A stretch of 64,000 bases of DNA from AV80 sp035536995 (GTDB lineage Bacteria; Verrucomicrobiota; Verrucomicrobiia; Chthoniobacterales; UBA10450): assembly GCA_035536995.1 (NCBI GenBank), contig DATLNB010000034.1:1-64000 (forward strand), written 5' to 3'. The notes below the pieces were generated by a model. It was not told the origin of the DNA. It did no database searches and saw nothing but the letters and a program-made list of their open reading frames with translations. Position 1 is the first letter of the stretch; each line of letters starts with the position of its first letter. Positions 15,532 to 24,654 of the stretch are shown here, piece by piece. Both the position numbers and the translations under genes were made by a program.

Positions 15532-17045
15532 GGCGATGGGCTAGGAGACGGAGTGGGAGCCGGCGAGCTCGCGCCCGGCTCAGCTGCGGCCGCGGCGGGC
15601 TCTTCCGCCTTTTTCTTTTTGTCTTTTCCACCGCCCATTAATCCGGTGATGACGCTGCTGAGGTCTTTCAAGTCGCGACCGATCAGTCGTTCCATCAGGT
15701 TCGTTTTCGGCCGGCCCACCGTACCGCTAACCTGAAAGCTCAGCGCGGAATAACCCGGATCATCGATCGGCTTGAAGTTGTCGCGAACCGCGCGAAACAA
15801 CTGGCCGCGCATCTTCTCGTTCACGGCCAGTTGCGATTCGAGATGCAGCTTGCCGTCGAACCCCACCGTGCCCGTGGCCGACAACCGAATATTTTCCGAG
15901 CGAAAGACCATCTCATCTATGGTCACGACGCCGGGGTTGATGTGATATTTGATCTGGGCCTGGTCGAGGCGGAGCTGTTGCAGCTCCTGAATTTGGAGGA
16001 GCTGGCCGAGCGCCACGAGCAATGCATATTGCCGGACCTGGCCGTCGCGCAAAACGATCTCTCCTTTCCCGGTCAGCGCATTGGGATCAGCCGTGTTGCC
16101 TGCAGCTTCCAGGTGCCCTTCGAGTTTGCCTGTCACCGTGCCAAGAGCGCCCCCGGCCTCGGTAATGATGCGATCGGCCTGCACGTCGCGAAATTGGATC
16201 TGGACCGTGAACGGCGAATCCTGTGCCTGCGGTTGCATGGTGAAGCGGCCGCTGATTTCGCCCTCCCCGGCGCGCGCAACAATCTCCGAGAAGTCGAGCT
16301 GGTTCGAATCGTAACGAAGCGGCGAATGAAGCTGCTGGAGGAAAAACCGGTTCCGGAGCGAGGTCCTGGCGATCGTGACTCTGCCGCGAAGATCGTTCGC
16401 AGTTCGGAAGCTCGAGCGGAAGTTAACGTCTTCGAACGTGGCGACTGGTTGCTGTTTCCGGTCGAGGAACTGAAAACGGGCCCGAACGACGTTTACCCGT
16501 TGGACTTCCGGAGTGAAGACCGCCGGAGCTGGCAGCGTTTCAACGATAGCGGGCGGGCCAGGCGGCGTCTCGGGAACCGATTCGATGGCCGGCACCGTCC
16601 CGGGGACCGCAGGGGCGGGTGGCGGCGGCACCGCATCGGGCGGCTCCGGAGGCGCGGGCATCGACGGCAGGCGCCATTTACCCTCAGCGTTCTGCGCCCA
16701 GAAGATTTCCGGCCCAATCAACGCGACTTCCTTGATCACCAGCTGCTGGCCGAAGAGCGAAGCAAACTGGATCCGCAAACGGAACGTCTTTGCGCTCAGA
16801 AAATCCGGGGACACACCGGGATCGGTTTGGGGAATCGTGATGCCGGTCAGCTTCAGGCCTGCCCACGGGGTGACGCTGATGCGCTGAATGCGGAGGGGAG
16901 TGCCCAGCCTGCGGCTGAGTTCGTGCTGAATCCTCGCTTGTGTGCCCCGGGACTGCACATACATGTTGATGCCGATCAAAATGAGGACCGCCAACCCCAC
17001 GATCAGACCGAGGGAGAGCAACACGATGCGGCCCAATTTTTGCAC
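15528..17045 (-). CDS. AsmA-like inner-membrane protein
   Basis: A 505-residue protein with one N-terminal membrane helix (about 7-29) and a long periplasmic part. The start 'RIQHELSRRLGTPLRIQRISVTPW' and 'LTGITI' are typical of AsmA/TamB-type proteins, which take part in lipid movement and outer-membrane homeostasis. A Pro/Ala-rich stretch interrupts the fold at about 130-185. The C-terminal AsmA region has 'GTVGRPKTNL', ending in an Ala/Pro/Ser-rich tail with 'SPSPSP'. First gene of the operon with rsmD and waaA. A link to LPS assembly is suggested by waaA but not shown. Confidence 0.8.
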   Translation of the reverse strand: MQKLGRIVLLSLGLIVGLAVLILIGINMYVQSRGTQARIQHELSRRLGTPLRIQRISVTPWAGLKLTGITIPQTDPGVSPDFLSAKTFRLRIQFASLFGQQLVIKEVALIGPEIFWAQNAEGKWRLPSMPAPPEPPDAVPPPPAPAVPGTVPAIESVPETPPGPPAIVETLPAPAVFTPEVQRVNVVRARFQFLDRKQQPVATFEDVNFRSSFRTANDLRGRVTIARTSLRNRFFLQQLHSPLRYDSNQLDFSEIVARAGEGEISGRFTMQPQAQDSPFTVQIQFRDVQADRIITEAGGALGTVTGKLEGHLEAAGNTADPNALTGKGEIVLRDGQVRQYALLVALGQLLQIQELQQLRLDQAQIKYHINPGVVTIDEMVFRSENIRLSATGTVGFDGKLHLESQLAVNEKMRGQLFRAVRDNFKPIDDPGYSALSFQVSGTVGRPKTNLMERLIGRDLKDLSSVITGLMGGGKDKKKKAEEPAAAAAEPGASSPAPTPSPSPSP

Positions 17046-17106
17046 GCCGGAAGGTTACGCCGCCGGGGTTTGAAGAAAAGGCCAAAGCCCGGGCTCTGGT
17101 ACTGTT

Positions 17107-17970
17107 GTGAAAGATACGGTTATTATTTTGAATCCCGCCGCGCGCGGCGCCAGAGCCAGCCGCTTGCGCGAACGCGTTGAAAAGCTCGCCCCAGGCACGC
17201 TCCTCCGGACCACGTCCGGGGCCGGCGAGGCCGAGGCTCTGGCTCGTCACGCGGTTGCGGAGGGTTACCAGCGCATCGTGGCCGCGGGAGGCGACGGGAC
17301 GATCAATGAAATCGTGAACGGCATCGCCGGGCACAACGTGGCCCTGGGATTACTTCCCCTCGGAACCATGAACGTGTTCGCGGCCGAGCTCGGCCTGCCC
17401 GGTAACGACCTTGGAGCGTGCTGGGACATCATCCAGGGTAACCGGACGCGGAAGGTCGATTTACCGCGGGCCAACCGGAAGCACTTCGTTCAGCTTGCCG
17501 GGGTGGGACTCGACGCCCAGGCGGTCAAAGAAACCAGCCGCGCCTTCAAGCGAAATTTCGGGCCGCTGAGTTACCTCATTTCGGCCGTGCAAATTGCCTC
17601 ACGCACGCCCCCGGTCCTGCACATCGATTCGCCCGATGCGGCAGTTACAGAAGGATCTTTCGTCCTTGTCGGCAACGGCCGCCTCTATGGCGGGCGCTTT
17701 CCATTTTTCAAGCAAGCCGTCATGAACGACGGCCTCCTCGATGTCATCGTTTTTAAGCGGCTCGGATACGTGGACATCATCCGGTATCTGCAGGACGTCG
17801 TCTTCACCCCCCAGATCTCCTCCCCCGAAGTCGAGTATTTCCAGACGAAACGGCTGCGAGTCACCAGCGACGAAACCGTCCCCGTGGAAATCGACGGCGA
17901 GCTGGTCGGGAATTGTCCGGTTGAGTTTCGGATTCGGGCGGGCGGTTTGCGGGTTCTGGCGCCGCGCTAG
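17107..17970 (+). CDS. Diacylglycerol kinase-family lipid kinase
   Basis: A 287-residue protein of the DagK-catalytic family (YegS/DgkB, also shared by sphingosine and ceramide kinases). Visible motifs are 'IILNPAARG' at the N-terminus, the nucleotide-binding 'VAAGGDGTINEIVNG', 'LLPLGTMNVFAAELGLP' and the C-terminal 'VPVEIDGELVGNCP'. GTG start at 17107, 61 bp from the divergent AsmA-like gene. The lipid substrate cannot be told from sequence. Given a sphingolipid locus 7 kb away, ceramide or a sphingoid base is worth considering alongside diacylglycerol or undecaprenol. Confidence 0.88.
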   Translation: MKDTVIILNPAARGARASRLRERVEKLAPGTLLRTTSGAGEAEALARHAVAEGYQRIVAAGGDGTINEIVNGIAGHNVALGLLPLGTMNVFAAELGLPGNDLGACWDIIQGNRTRKVDLPRANRKHFVQLAGVGLDAQAVKETSRAFKRNFGPLSYLISAVQIASRTPPVLHIDSPDAAVTEGSFVLVGNGRLYGGRFPFFKQAVMNDGLLDVIVFKRLGYVDIIRYLQDVVFTPQISSPEVEYFQTKRLRVTSDETVPVEIDGELVGNCPVEFRIRAGGLRVLAPR

Positions 17971-18028
17971 GCAGCCCTCGCGCGACAACTCCATCGACAA
18001 CGAATTTTCGTTGCGATACCCTCGGGTC

Positions 18029-18859
18029 ATGCGCCTTTCCGGCCGAAAACCGTCCCCAATCACGAAGCGCTGGACCCAGCGGCCGCGCCTCGTTCTGCTC
18101 TCACTGATTGGGCTCAACGTTGCCGTTTTCGTGACCCAGCTCTTCCTCGACGCTTATCAGCCGGGGTTCGTTCGCGAATATCTTGCCCTGAGCGACCAGG
18201 GACTGCGGTCCGCTTACGGCTGGCAGCTCATTACCGCCGCGTTTCTCCATGATGGCCCCTGGCACCTGCTCGGAAACATGTTCCTCCTCTACCTGCTGGG
18301 CCGCGACGTGGAATCCATCATCGGGCAACGCCAGTTCTTCTTTCTTTATCTCACCGGCACGCTCGCCGGTGAGCTCGGCCACCTTTTCCTGATGCCGCCG
18401 AACTCCGGGTTACTGGCCGCTTCGGGTGGACCCGCGGCGGTGCTGGTGGCTTACGCGGCAATCCTTCCCGAGCTCGAGCTCACCTCCATGATTTTCTTTC
18501 TTCTTCCTCTCCGGCTAAAGGCGAAACACATCGGCTACGCGGCGTTTTCCCTTTCCGTGCTCGGCATCATCTTCGACCGCACGGTGACGGTGGCGCACAG
18601 CTCCTTCCTGGGCGGATGTCTGGCTGGTTGGTTTTACGCCCACCTGCTCGGCTTCGGACGCCCCTCGATTCTGCAGCGCGCTCTGCGGCAACGTCGGGTT
18701 GAGGCCGATCGCTACCGTGCGATGAGCCCGGAGCAGTTCATCGCCGAACAAATCGATCCGCTCCTCGACAAGATTTCCCGCGAAGGAATGGCGAGCCTTA
18801 CCCGGAGCGAACGGCGAATACTGGCGAAAGCGCGCGAGAAGATCGGCGGGCAGAGCTAG
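18029..18859 (+). CDS. Rhomboid-family membrane protein, catalytic His apparently lost
   Basis: A 276-residue protein with six or so hydrophobic helices (about 20-40, 67-90, 103-122, 128-147, 150-162, 170-205). Rhomboid landmarks are 'WHLLGNMFLLYLLG' (H79, N83) and 'AASGGPAAVL' holding the nucleophile S132. In the last helix the expected 'AHxxHLGG' reads 'AHSSFLGG', with Phe193 where the catalytic His should be. It may therefore be an inactive homologue that binds membrane proteins rather than cutting them. A hydrophilic tail follows (about 212-276). Start chosen at ATG 18029; an upstream in-frame start would overlap the lipid kinase gene. Confidence 0.83.
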   Translation: MRLSGRKPSPITKRWTQRPRLVLLSLIGLNVAVFVTQLFLDAYQPGFVREYLALSDQGLRSAYGWQLITAAFLHDGPWHLLGNMFLLYLLGRDVESIIGQRQFFFLYLTGTLAGELGHLFLMPPNSGLLAASGGPAAVLVAYAAILPELELTSMIFFLLPLRLKAKHIGYAAFSLSVLGIIFDRTVTVAHSSFLGGCLAGWFYAHLLGFGRPSILQRALRQRRVEADRYRAMSPEQFIAEQIDPLLDKISREGMASLTRSERRILAKAREKIGGQS

Positions 18860-18871
18860 ATCACACGGTCT

Positions 18872-18900
18872 CCCGCTTCGGACAGCGAAGCGGCCACAGG
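18872..18900. repeat. Short palindromic repeat of the left-end family
   Basis: Contains CGCTTCG-gacag-CGAAGCG followed by GCCACAGG. It is a shorter relative of the GCTTCG...CGAAGCGGCTACAG core of the array at 1-462, placed between the rhomboid-like gene and glnE. Confidence 0.6.
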
Positions 18901-18946
18901 TAAAAGCCAGAATGGACGTTGGTGGGTTTCCCTTGTTCCTTGGCCC

Positions 18947-21670
18947 GTGACAGAGTGGATCGCCGAGAAGGCGGAGACGACATTAAATCCCCCGCAGGTT
19001 GAGAACACGCTTTCGCGCCTCGCTGAAAGCTGGCCGGCGGATGCGATCCCACTGAGCGATTTGGTCGAGCAATTCCCGCTCGGGGAAGGGGCGCTTCTCC
19101 ATCTGATCTCGGTTTCGAGTGTCTGCGCGGCCCGCCTGATTCGTTATCCGGAAATCCTGCTCTGGCTATCGCGACCTGAAATCTGTGACGCCCCCCGTGG
19201 TCTGCGAGCCATGCGGCTTGATCTGCAGCGAGCAGCGGAAGGCTCCGCCTTCTCCGGCAATTTCCACGCGCTTCGATTTTGGAAGGGCCGCGAGATGTCG
19301 CGTATCGCCTTGCGCGAGATCGCGGAGGCCGCCCCTTTGGAGGAGACGACCCTCGAGCTTTCACAGCTCGCCGAAATTTGCCTGCAGGAAGTGTACACCT
19401 ACTGGGACTGCGATCTGCGGAGCCGGCGGGGCGGCCCGGACACGCCCTTTGCCATTCTCGCGCTGGGGAAACTCGGCGGGCGCGAATTAAACCACAGCTC
19501 CGACATCGACGTGATTTTCGTTTACGGCGAGGAAGGCCAGCTCTCGGCTAACTTCACCTGGCACGAGTGGTTCAATCAGCTCGGCGCAAAAATCATCGAG
19601 ACGTTCGCAGCCCACGATCCGGCAGGCGCGTTATTTCGGATCGACCTGCGCCTTCGCCCCGAGGGGACGGCCGGGCCCCTGGCCAGATCGCTCGCCAGCA
19701 TGGAAAATTATTACGCCGGCTTTGGCGAAACCTGGGAACGCCTCGCGCTGATCAAGGCGCGGGGCATCGCCGGCAATCGCGAGCTGGCTTACGAATTTCT
19801 CCGCGAACACCAGCCTTTCATTTTCCCGAAAAGCCCGACGTCCGACGTGCTCGATGAAATCGGCGGAATAAAGCGGCGGATCGAACGGGACATCGTTGGG
19901 CACGAAAAAATAGGCCGGGATGTGAAACTCGGCGCGGGTGGAATCCGTGAGATCGAATTTGTCGTCCAGGCCCTGCAACTCCTCCACGGAGCGCGGCACG
20001 CGTTTCTTCAGGAGACGAGCACTCTGAAAACGATTCCGGTGCTGGCCGAGCTCGAGCTTTTACCGCGACGGGAAGCGCGGGTCCTCGAGGAAGGTTACCG
20101 GTTTCTTCGGCGGGTCGAGCACCGGCTCCAGATCGAGGCCGAACAACAGACCCACACCGTGCCCGAAAACGGCGAAGCGCTCGAGCGACTCGCGCAAAGC
20201 CTGGGATTCGCCGACGCCGCGAACTTCAACGCCACCCTCCAGGAACAGATGAAGGAGATCCGCGCAGTTTTCCGCCGGGTAATTTCCGAGCCGTCCGGCG
20301 CCCCGGAGGCGGCCGCCGAAAGCCTCCGGATTTTTCGGGATGAAAAAGGGGCGGCGAAATCGCTCGCGGATTTGGCAAAGGCCCGGGGCGGCTTTCATGT
20401 GGCGCCGCGCACCCGACAGGTGTTGCGGAATCTTCGGCCGTTGCTCTTCCAATGGCTCGCACGGACAGCCGACCCGGACATGGCCCTGAATCAGTTTGTT
20501 CGATTCGTCGAGGCCTACGGTTTGCGGAGCATGCTTTTCGAGCTGCTGGTCGTGAACCCGAAATTGCTCGAGCTGCTCGTGAAAACGTTCGATGCCAGCC
20601 GGTACTTCGGAGACCTTCTCATCCGGCGGCCGCAGCTTCTCGAAGAGATCACACGATCCGGGGTCCTGGACCGCGGGCTACTGGTCGCAAAACATCTCCA
20701 ACGCCTCGAAGGGCTGGAAGTCACCGCGGATTCGCTCGACGCGCTCCGAGCCTATCGCCAAACCCAGCTCCTCCGGATCTTTCTTCGCGACATTCTCGGC
20801 CTGGCCAACATCAACTCGGTCACGCTCGAACACTCCGCGCTGGCCGAGGCGTGCCTCGTTTTCGTAAACCGGCTTCGCGGGAGCGAGAGCGACCTCACCA
20901 TCATCGCCCTTGGAAAATTCGGCGGGAACGAAATCGGATACGGCGCCGATCTCGACGTTGTCTTCGTTGGGGAAGACGTCCGGGCAGCGCAGCATTTGAT
21001 GGTCGCGATGGCGCAACCGACCAGCGAAGGAATCATCTGGACGCTCGACGCCCGGCTGCGGCCTGATGGCGAGAAAGGCATTCTCTCCTGCTCTCTCACC
21101 GCCTACGAAGCCTATTACCAAACGAGGGGCCAGCTCTGGGAGGCCCAGGCGCTGACGCGAGCACGCCCGATTGCCGGCCCTTTACAGAACGAATACATGG
21201 CCCTCGCTCAACAGGTCTGGCGCATCGCCGGTGCGCGCCCCGATTTGTTCAACCAGATCGACGCGATGTTGCAGCGGATCCGGCGCGGCCGCGGCAGCGC
21301 TTCTGACGAGCTGGAGTTCAAAACCGGCTCAGGCGGAATCATCGAAGCCGAGTTTCTCATCCAGGCCCTCCAGATGCGCGCCGGGCTTTGGAATCCCCAA
21401 ACCCTTGGAGCGTTGGAGACGCTCGCCGAAGAAAACGTGATGAAAAGATCGGACGCCGAAGTTCTGCGGAAGCATTACGAACATTTGCGCGCCATTGAAT
21501 CGGTCCTCCGCCGCTGGGAGCACAAGAGCGTGTCGAGCGTGCCGAACGACAAGGTGGAGCAGGAAAAACTCGCGGTGCGGATGGGAGCGAAAAATCTGGA
21601 CGCGTTCGCGGAGGACTACCGCGCCGCGAGGACGGGAATCCGCCAGATTTACGCCCATTACTTTGGCTAG
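18947..21670 (+). CDS. glnE: Bifunctional glutamine synthetase adenylyltransferase/adenylyl-removing enzyme
   Basis: A 907-residue protein with two nucleotidyltransferase halves. The first active site is 'ALGKLGGRELNHSSDIDVIF' near 165-185, the second 'ALGKFGGNEIGYGADLDVVF' near 650-670. The conserved 'DLRLRPEGTAGPLARS' and 'DARLRPDGEKGILS' follow each. Family role: the two halves add and remove AMP on glutamine synthetase under PII control. Length is close to the usual 900-950 residues. GTG start at 18947. No glnA or glnB is nearby. The 3' end overlaps the convergent DUF4112 gene by 4 bp. Confidence 0.93.
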   Translation: MTEWIAEKAETTLNPPQVENTLSRLAESWPADAIPLSDLVEQFPLGEGALLHLISVSSVCAARLIRYPEILLWLSRPEICDAPRGLRAMRLDLQRAAEGSAFSGNFHALRFWKGREMSRIALREIAEAAPLEETTLELSQLAEICLQEVYTYWDCDLRSRRGGPDTPFAILALGKLGGRELNHSSDIDVIFVYGEEGQLSANFTWHEWFNQLGAKIIETFAAHDPAGALFRIDLRLRPEGTAGPLARSLASMENYYAGFGETWERLALIKARGIAGNRELAYEFLREHQPFIFPKSPTSDVLDEIGGIKRRIERDIVGHEKIGRDVKLGAGGIREIEFVVQALQLLHGARHAFLQETSTLKTIPVLAELELLPRREARVLEEGYRFLRRVEHRLQIEAEQQTHTVPENGEALERLAQSLGFADAANFNATLQEQMKEIRAVFRRVISEPSGAPEAAAESLRIFRDEKGAAKSLADLAKARGGFHVAPRTRQVLRNLRPLLFQWLARTADPDMALNQFVRFVEAYGLRSMLFELLVVNPKLLELLVKTFDASRYFGDLLIRRPQLLEEITRSGVLDRGLLVAKHLQRLEGLEVTADSLDALRAYRQTQLLRIFLRDILGLANINSVTLEHSALAEACLVFVNRLRGSESDLTIIALGKFGGNEIGYGADLDVVFVGEDVRAAQHLMVAMAQPTSEGIIWTLDARLRPDGEKGILSCSLTAYEAYYQTRGQLWEAQALTRARPIAGPLQNEYMALAQQVWRIAGARPDLFNQIDAMLQRIRRGRGSASDELEFKTGSGGIIEAEFLIQALQMRAGLWNPQTLGALETLAEENVMKRSDAEVLRKHYEHLRAIESVLRRWEHKSVSSVPNDKVEQEKLAVRMGAKNLDAFAEDYRAARTGIRQIYAHYFG

Positions 21671-22239
21671 CGACCGCCGGTCGCGTATCGGGCGAGTGCG
21701 CCGAGAAGAAGAAAGCTGATCGCGATGCCGGCACAGACGATGAGGAACACGACAACAAGGATCCCAATAACGAAAATCCAGTCGCTCCGGCTCCGCGGAT
21801 TCGCGCCGAGCCGATGGTTCTTGATGATGTCGTAATTGCGGGCGTTCGATTTGAACCAGAACGAGAAGGCGTCACCTACGACAGGGACGATGCCGATAAG
21901 CTCGTTGAGCAAAACATTGAGCGCCATCCGCGCGACGAGCACTTTCGGAACCCCGAGACGGACAGCCTGGATCAGAGCGATCCCCGAGACGAGCGCGGAA
22001 CTGGTATCACCAATACCCGGGATGAGACCGAGAAGTGGATCCAGGCCGAAACGGAACTTCGTCCCGGGCACACGGACAATATCGTCCATGATGAATGCGA
22101 TCCATTTGAAGATTGGCTCGAGCCCCTGTCGCTTCCGTTTCTCTTCCGGAGGCAAAACCTCCCACTCGACTTGTTGGAGCGGCGGTTGGTGACCGCCGGG
22201 CGTGGGCTGCTGGGCCACGATAAAGAGTTCGGCGGTCAT
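21667..22239 (-). CDS. DUF4112 domain membrane protein
   Basis: A 190-residue protein with the DUF4112 pattern: 'FIMDDIVRVPGTKFRFGLDPLLGLIPGIGD', a hydrophobic stretch, 'ALNVLLNELIGIVPVVGDAFSFWFKSNARN', and a C-terminal membrane helix at about 155-180. Function is unknown for the family. The first 40 residues are Pro/Gln-rich and poorly conserved-looking. The ATG at 22239 sits in the centre of a small palindrome, so the true start could be an internal codon such as the Met of 'FIMDD'. Confidence 0.85.
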   Translation of the reverse strand: MTAELFIVAQQPTPGGHQPPLQQVEWEVLPPEEKRKRQGLEPIFKWIAFIMDDIVRVPGTKFRFGLDPLLGLIPGIGDTSSALVSGIALIQAVRLGVPKVLVARMALNVLLNELIGIVPVVGDAFSFWFKSNARNYDIIKNHRLGANPRSRSDWIFVIGILVVVFLIVCAGIAISFLLLGALARYATGGR

Positions 22240-22259
22240 AGACCGCCGCTACAGAAGAC
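22231..22259. repeat. Palindrome with TACAGAAGA tail over a start codon
   Basis: GGCGGTC-ATA-GACCGCC (22231-22247) is a perfect 7-bp inverted repeat, followed by GCTACAGAAGA at 22249-22259, the same 11-mer that closes each unit of the left-end array. The minus-strand CAT/ATG of the DUF4112 gene lies in it, and it abuts the rho stop codon. Confidence 0.7.
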
Positions 22260-23629
22260 TACCCCGGAATGCCCTTCAGCATCTGCTCGTTGGTCGGGAA
22301 TTTTTTCACGAACATAAGGAGGCGCTCGATGGCTTCGCCAGGCTTGTGTCCGGCCAGGCCGCGCCGGATGAGATTGATCTTCTCGAGTTCCCAGGACTGC
22401 AGGAGCAATTCCTCGCGTCGAGTGCCGGACAGGAAAATATCCACGGCTGGGTAAATGCGCTGATCGCTGATCTTGCGATCGAGGACCATTTCCATGTTAC
22501 CGGTGCCTTTAAACTCCTGGAAGATCAGCTCGTCCATCCGGCTGCCGGTTTCGATCAGAGCGGTCGCGACAATCGTCAGGGAACCAGCTTCCTCCGTGTT
22601 ACGCGCTGCGGAAAAAAGCTTTCGCGGCGTCTCCATGGCGCGGGCATCGATACCGCCGCTCATGGTCCGTCCACCGCCGCCCATTGCGTTGTTAAAAGCG
22701 CGGGCGGTGCGGGTGATCGAATCGAGCAGAATGAAAACGTCTTTGCCGGCTTCAACGAGCCGCTTGGCCCGCTCGACGGCGAGCTGCGCAATCCGAGTGT
22801 GGCTCTTGATATCGCTATCGTTCGAGCTCGCCATGATCTCTGCCTGAGGACAGGACCGGCGGAAATCGGTCACTTCTTCCGGACGCTCATCGACCAGGAG
22901 GATGATCAATTTCATCTCCGGATGATTTTTTACGACGGCATCAGCGATATGATGAAGGAGCGTCGTCTTTCCGGTGCGGGGCGGCGCGACGATGAGGCCG
23001 CGCTGGCCCATCCCCAGGGGGGTCATCAAATCCATGATCCGGGTCGTATAACGATCGGGAACCGTCTCGAGCTTGATCTTCCGATTCGGGTTGATCGTAG
23101 TCAGCTCTTCGAACGGGCGAAGGCCCTGGTATTTGGTCGGCTCTTCGTCGTTGATCTTGTTCAGCCGGATGAGCTGCGGCCCGCGGTTACCGCGGCGAGT
23201 TTCGCCGTAAATCCACATTCCGTCGCGCAGGGCGAAGCGACGAACGATTTCCGGGGTTACGAAAATGTCGTTCGGCGTCTGGACGAAATTGCGCTTTGCG
23301 TCGCGGAGGAAGCCAAAGCCCTTCCCGGAGATTTCGATAATGCCGTCACCGAATTCGGGCTCGCGATCGAGCTCGCCGTTTTGCGACGTTCCGCCCTCGG
23401 CTCGCGCGGATTCGTCGGCCGGATCGCCTTCGCTGGCCTTGGGCGCCCCCATTTCGTCAGCCTGAGCGGTTTCGGTCCGCTCGCCTGGGCCGTTAAAGTC
23501 AGTTCGTTGATCCTGCGGTCCGCGGTCACGGCCGCCATGGCGGCGCGAAAAACGTCTGCGAGGACGCCGCGGGCGATCCGCGGGCGCGTCGGTTTGCAGT
23601 GGGGGCTGGTTATCGTTTTCTTCGCTCAT
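22259..23629 (-). CDS. rho: Transcription termination factor Rho
   Basis: A 456-residue RNA-dependent hexameric helicase. The N-terminal ~100 residues are Arg/Asp/Gly-rich and probably disordered. The RNA-binding cold-shock-like domain has 'KGFGFLRD' and 'NDIFVTPEIVRRFALRDG'. The motor domain has Walker A 'APPRTGKTTLLHHIA', 'LIILLVDERPEEVTD' with the catalytic Glu, the Q-loop region 'LDSITRTARAFN', and 'GGIDARAMETPRKLFSAARN'. Such Arg-rich N-terminal insertions are common in high-G+C or phase-separating Rho proteins. ATG start at 23629. Confidence 0.96.
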   Translation of the reverse strand: MSEENDNQPPLQTDAPADRPRRPRRRFSRRHGGRDRGPQDQRTDFNGPGERTETAQADEMGAPKASEGDPADESARAEGGTSQNGELDREPEFGDGIIEISGKGFGFLRDAKRNFVQTPNDIFVTPEIVRRFALRDGMWIYGETRRGNRGPQLIRLNKINDEEPTKYQGLRPFEELTTINPNRKIKLETVPDRYTTRIMDLMTPLGMGQRGLIVAPPRTGKTTLLHHIADAVVKNHPEMKLIILLVDERPEEVTDFRRSCPQAEIMASSNDSDIKSHTRIAQLAVERAKRLVEAGKDVFILLDSITRTARAFNNAMGGGGRTMSGGIDARAMETPRKLFSAARNTEEAGSLTIVATALIETGSRMDELIFQEFKGTGNMEMVLDRKISDQRIYPAVDIFLSGTRREELLLQSWELEKINLIRRGLAGHKPGEAIERLLMFVKKFPTNEQMLKGIPG

Positions 23630-23693
23630 AAATCAGAGATTGGGCCTCATTGCTGCCGAAGCAGCGGGCCGCCTTACAGACCTGGCGGCGTTT

Positions 23694-24449
23694 CTACACC
23701 GGCAATTTCGCCAGTAATTCGTCGGAGATATCTAGGTTGGAATAGACGTTCTGGACGTCGTCGTCGTCTTCAAGACTATCGCACAAGCGCAAGATCTGCA
23801 GCGCGACGGTCTCATCATGGACCGGAACTGTCGTATCTGGAATAAAAGTAAACTTCTGCCCATCGGTGGTGACGCCCGCGTTTTTGAGCGCCTCAGCTAC
23901 TGCGTAGAGCTGATCGTGGGAAGTGGTAATAACATACTGTTCCTCCTCCGTTGTCAACTCCTCCGCGCCAGCCTCCAGGGCCAGCTCGAAAAGGCGATCC
24001 TCCTCGACAGAATCGCGCGGCACCGTAATTCGGCCTTTTTTATGGAACATGTAGGAAACACTTCCGCTCGAAGCGAGGTTTCCGTGGTTCCGGCTAAAGA
24101 TGCTGCGGATCTCAGCGGCGGTGCGGTTTTTGTTGTCGGTGGCGGCCTCAACGATCACGGCGACACCCCCGGGCGCGTAGCCTTCGTAAACGATCTCGTC
24201 GAAGTGTTGCGCCTCGGTCCCCTCGCCGGTGCCGCGTTTGATCGCGCGCTCAATGATGTCGTTTGGAGTGCTCTGGGCGCGGGCTGAAACGATCGCGCTT
24301 CGGAGCCGGGCGTTGCCTGCCGGGTCGCCGCCGCCGGTTTTCGCAGCAATGGTGATTTCCCGGGCGAACTTGCTGAAGAGTGTCGCCCGCTTTGTATCGA
24401 TCGCGCCCTTGGTGTGCTTTACTTTGGACCACTTGCTGTGTCCCGCCAT
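23694..24449 (-). CDS. yebC: YebC/PmpR (TACO1) family protein
   Basis: A 251-residue protein with the family opening 'MAGHSKWSKVKHTKGAIDTKRATLFSKFAREI', 'NARLRSAIVSARAQSTPNDIIERAIKRGTGE', 'YEGYAPGGVAVIVEAATDNKNRT' and 'GSVSYMFHKKG'. Members have been reported both as DNA-binding regulators and as translation factors that relieve stalling at proline-rich stretches. The latter would suit a genome rich in Pro-Thr linkers, which is inference. It lies 64 bp upstream of rho on the same strand and could share its transcript. Confidence 0.95.
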   Translation of the reverse strand: MAGHSKWSKVKHTKGAIDTKRATLFSKFAREITIAAKTGGGDPAGNARLRSAIVSARAQSTPNDIIERAIKRGTGEGTEAQHFDEIVYEGYAPGGVAVIVEAATDNKNRTAAEIRSIFSRNHGNLASSGSVSYMFHKKGRITVPRDSVEEDRLFELALEAGAEELTTEEEQYVITTSHDQLYAVAEALKNAGVTTDGQKFTFIPDTTVPVHDETVALQILRLCDSLEDDDDVQNVYSNLDISDELLAKLPV

Positions 24450-24601
24450 GAGATGCGAATTCTAGATTTGCCGACAGACCTGGCGTCTTTGGAAACAGGA
24501 AAGCCTCGAGGAGAAATCGTTACCGAGGAGGCAGTTACCTGAGACAATTAAACCTCCGGGGCCGTTTTTTGTCAATGGACGGCAGAGGGTCGCGCTGCAA
24601 T

Positions 24602-24647
24602 GTCTGCGTTCGAACGCATCACTGGCGGACGGCGCAGCGCACCGTCC
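24602..24647. repeat. Two small palindromes in the typA-yebC gap
   Basis: The 14-bp perfect palindrome TGCGTTCGAACGCA (24604-24617) is followed by a GGACGGCGCA/GCGCACCGTCC hairpin (24627-24647) of the same family as the one at 55017-55037. Both lie just downstream of the typA stop. The rest of 24450-24654 shows no gene. Confidence 0.65.
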
Positions 24648-24654
24648 CTACCAG

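Noticed and set aside
15831..17180. Long plus-strand frame of about 450 codons opposite the AsmA-like gene
   Set aside because: It is antisense to a gene coupled by ATGA overlaps to rsmD and waaA, is Arg/His-rich, and shows no domain.
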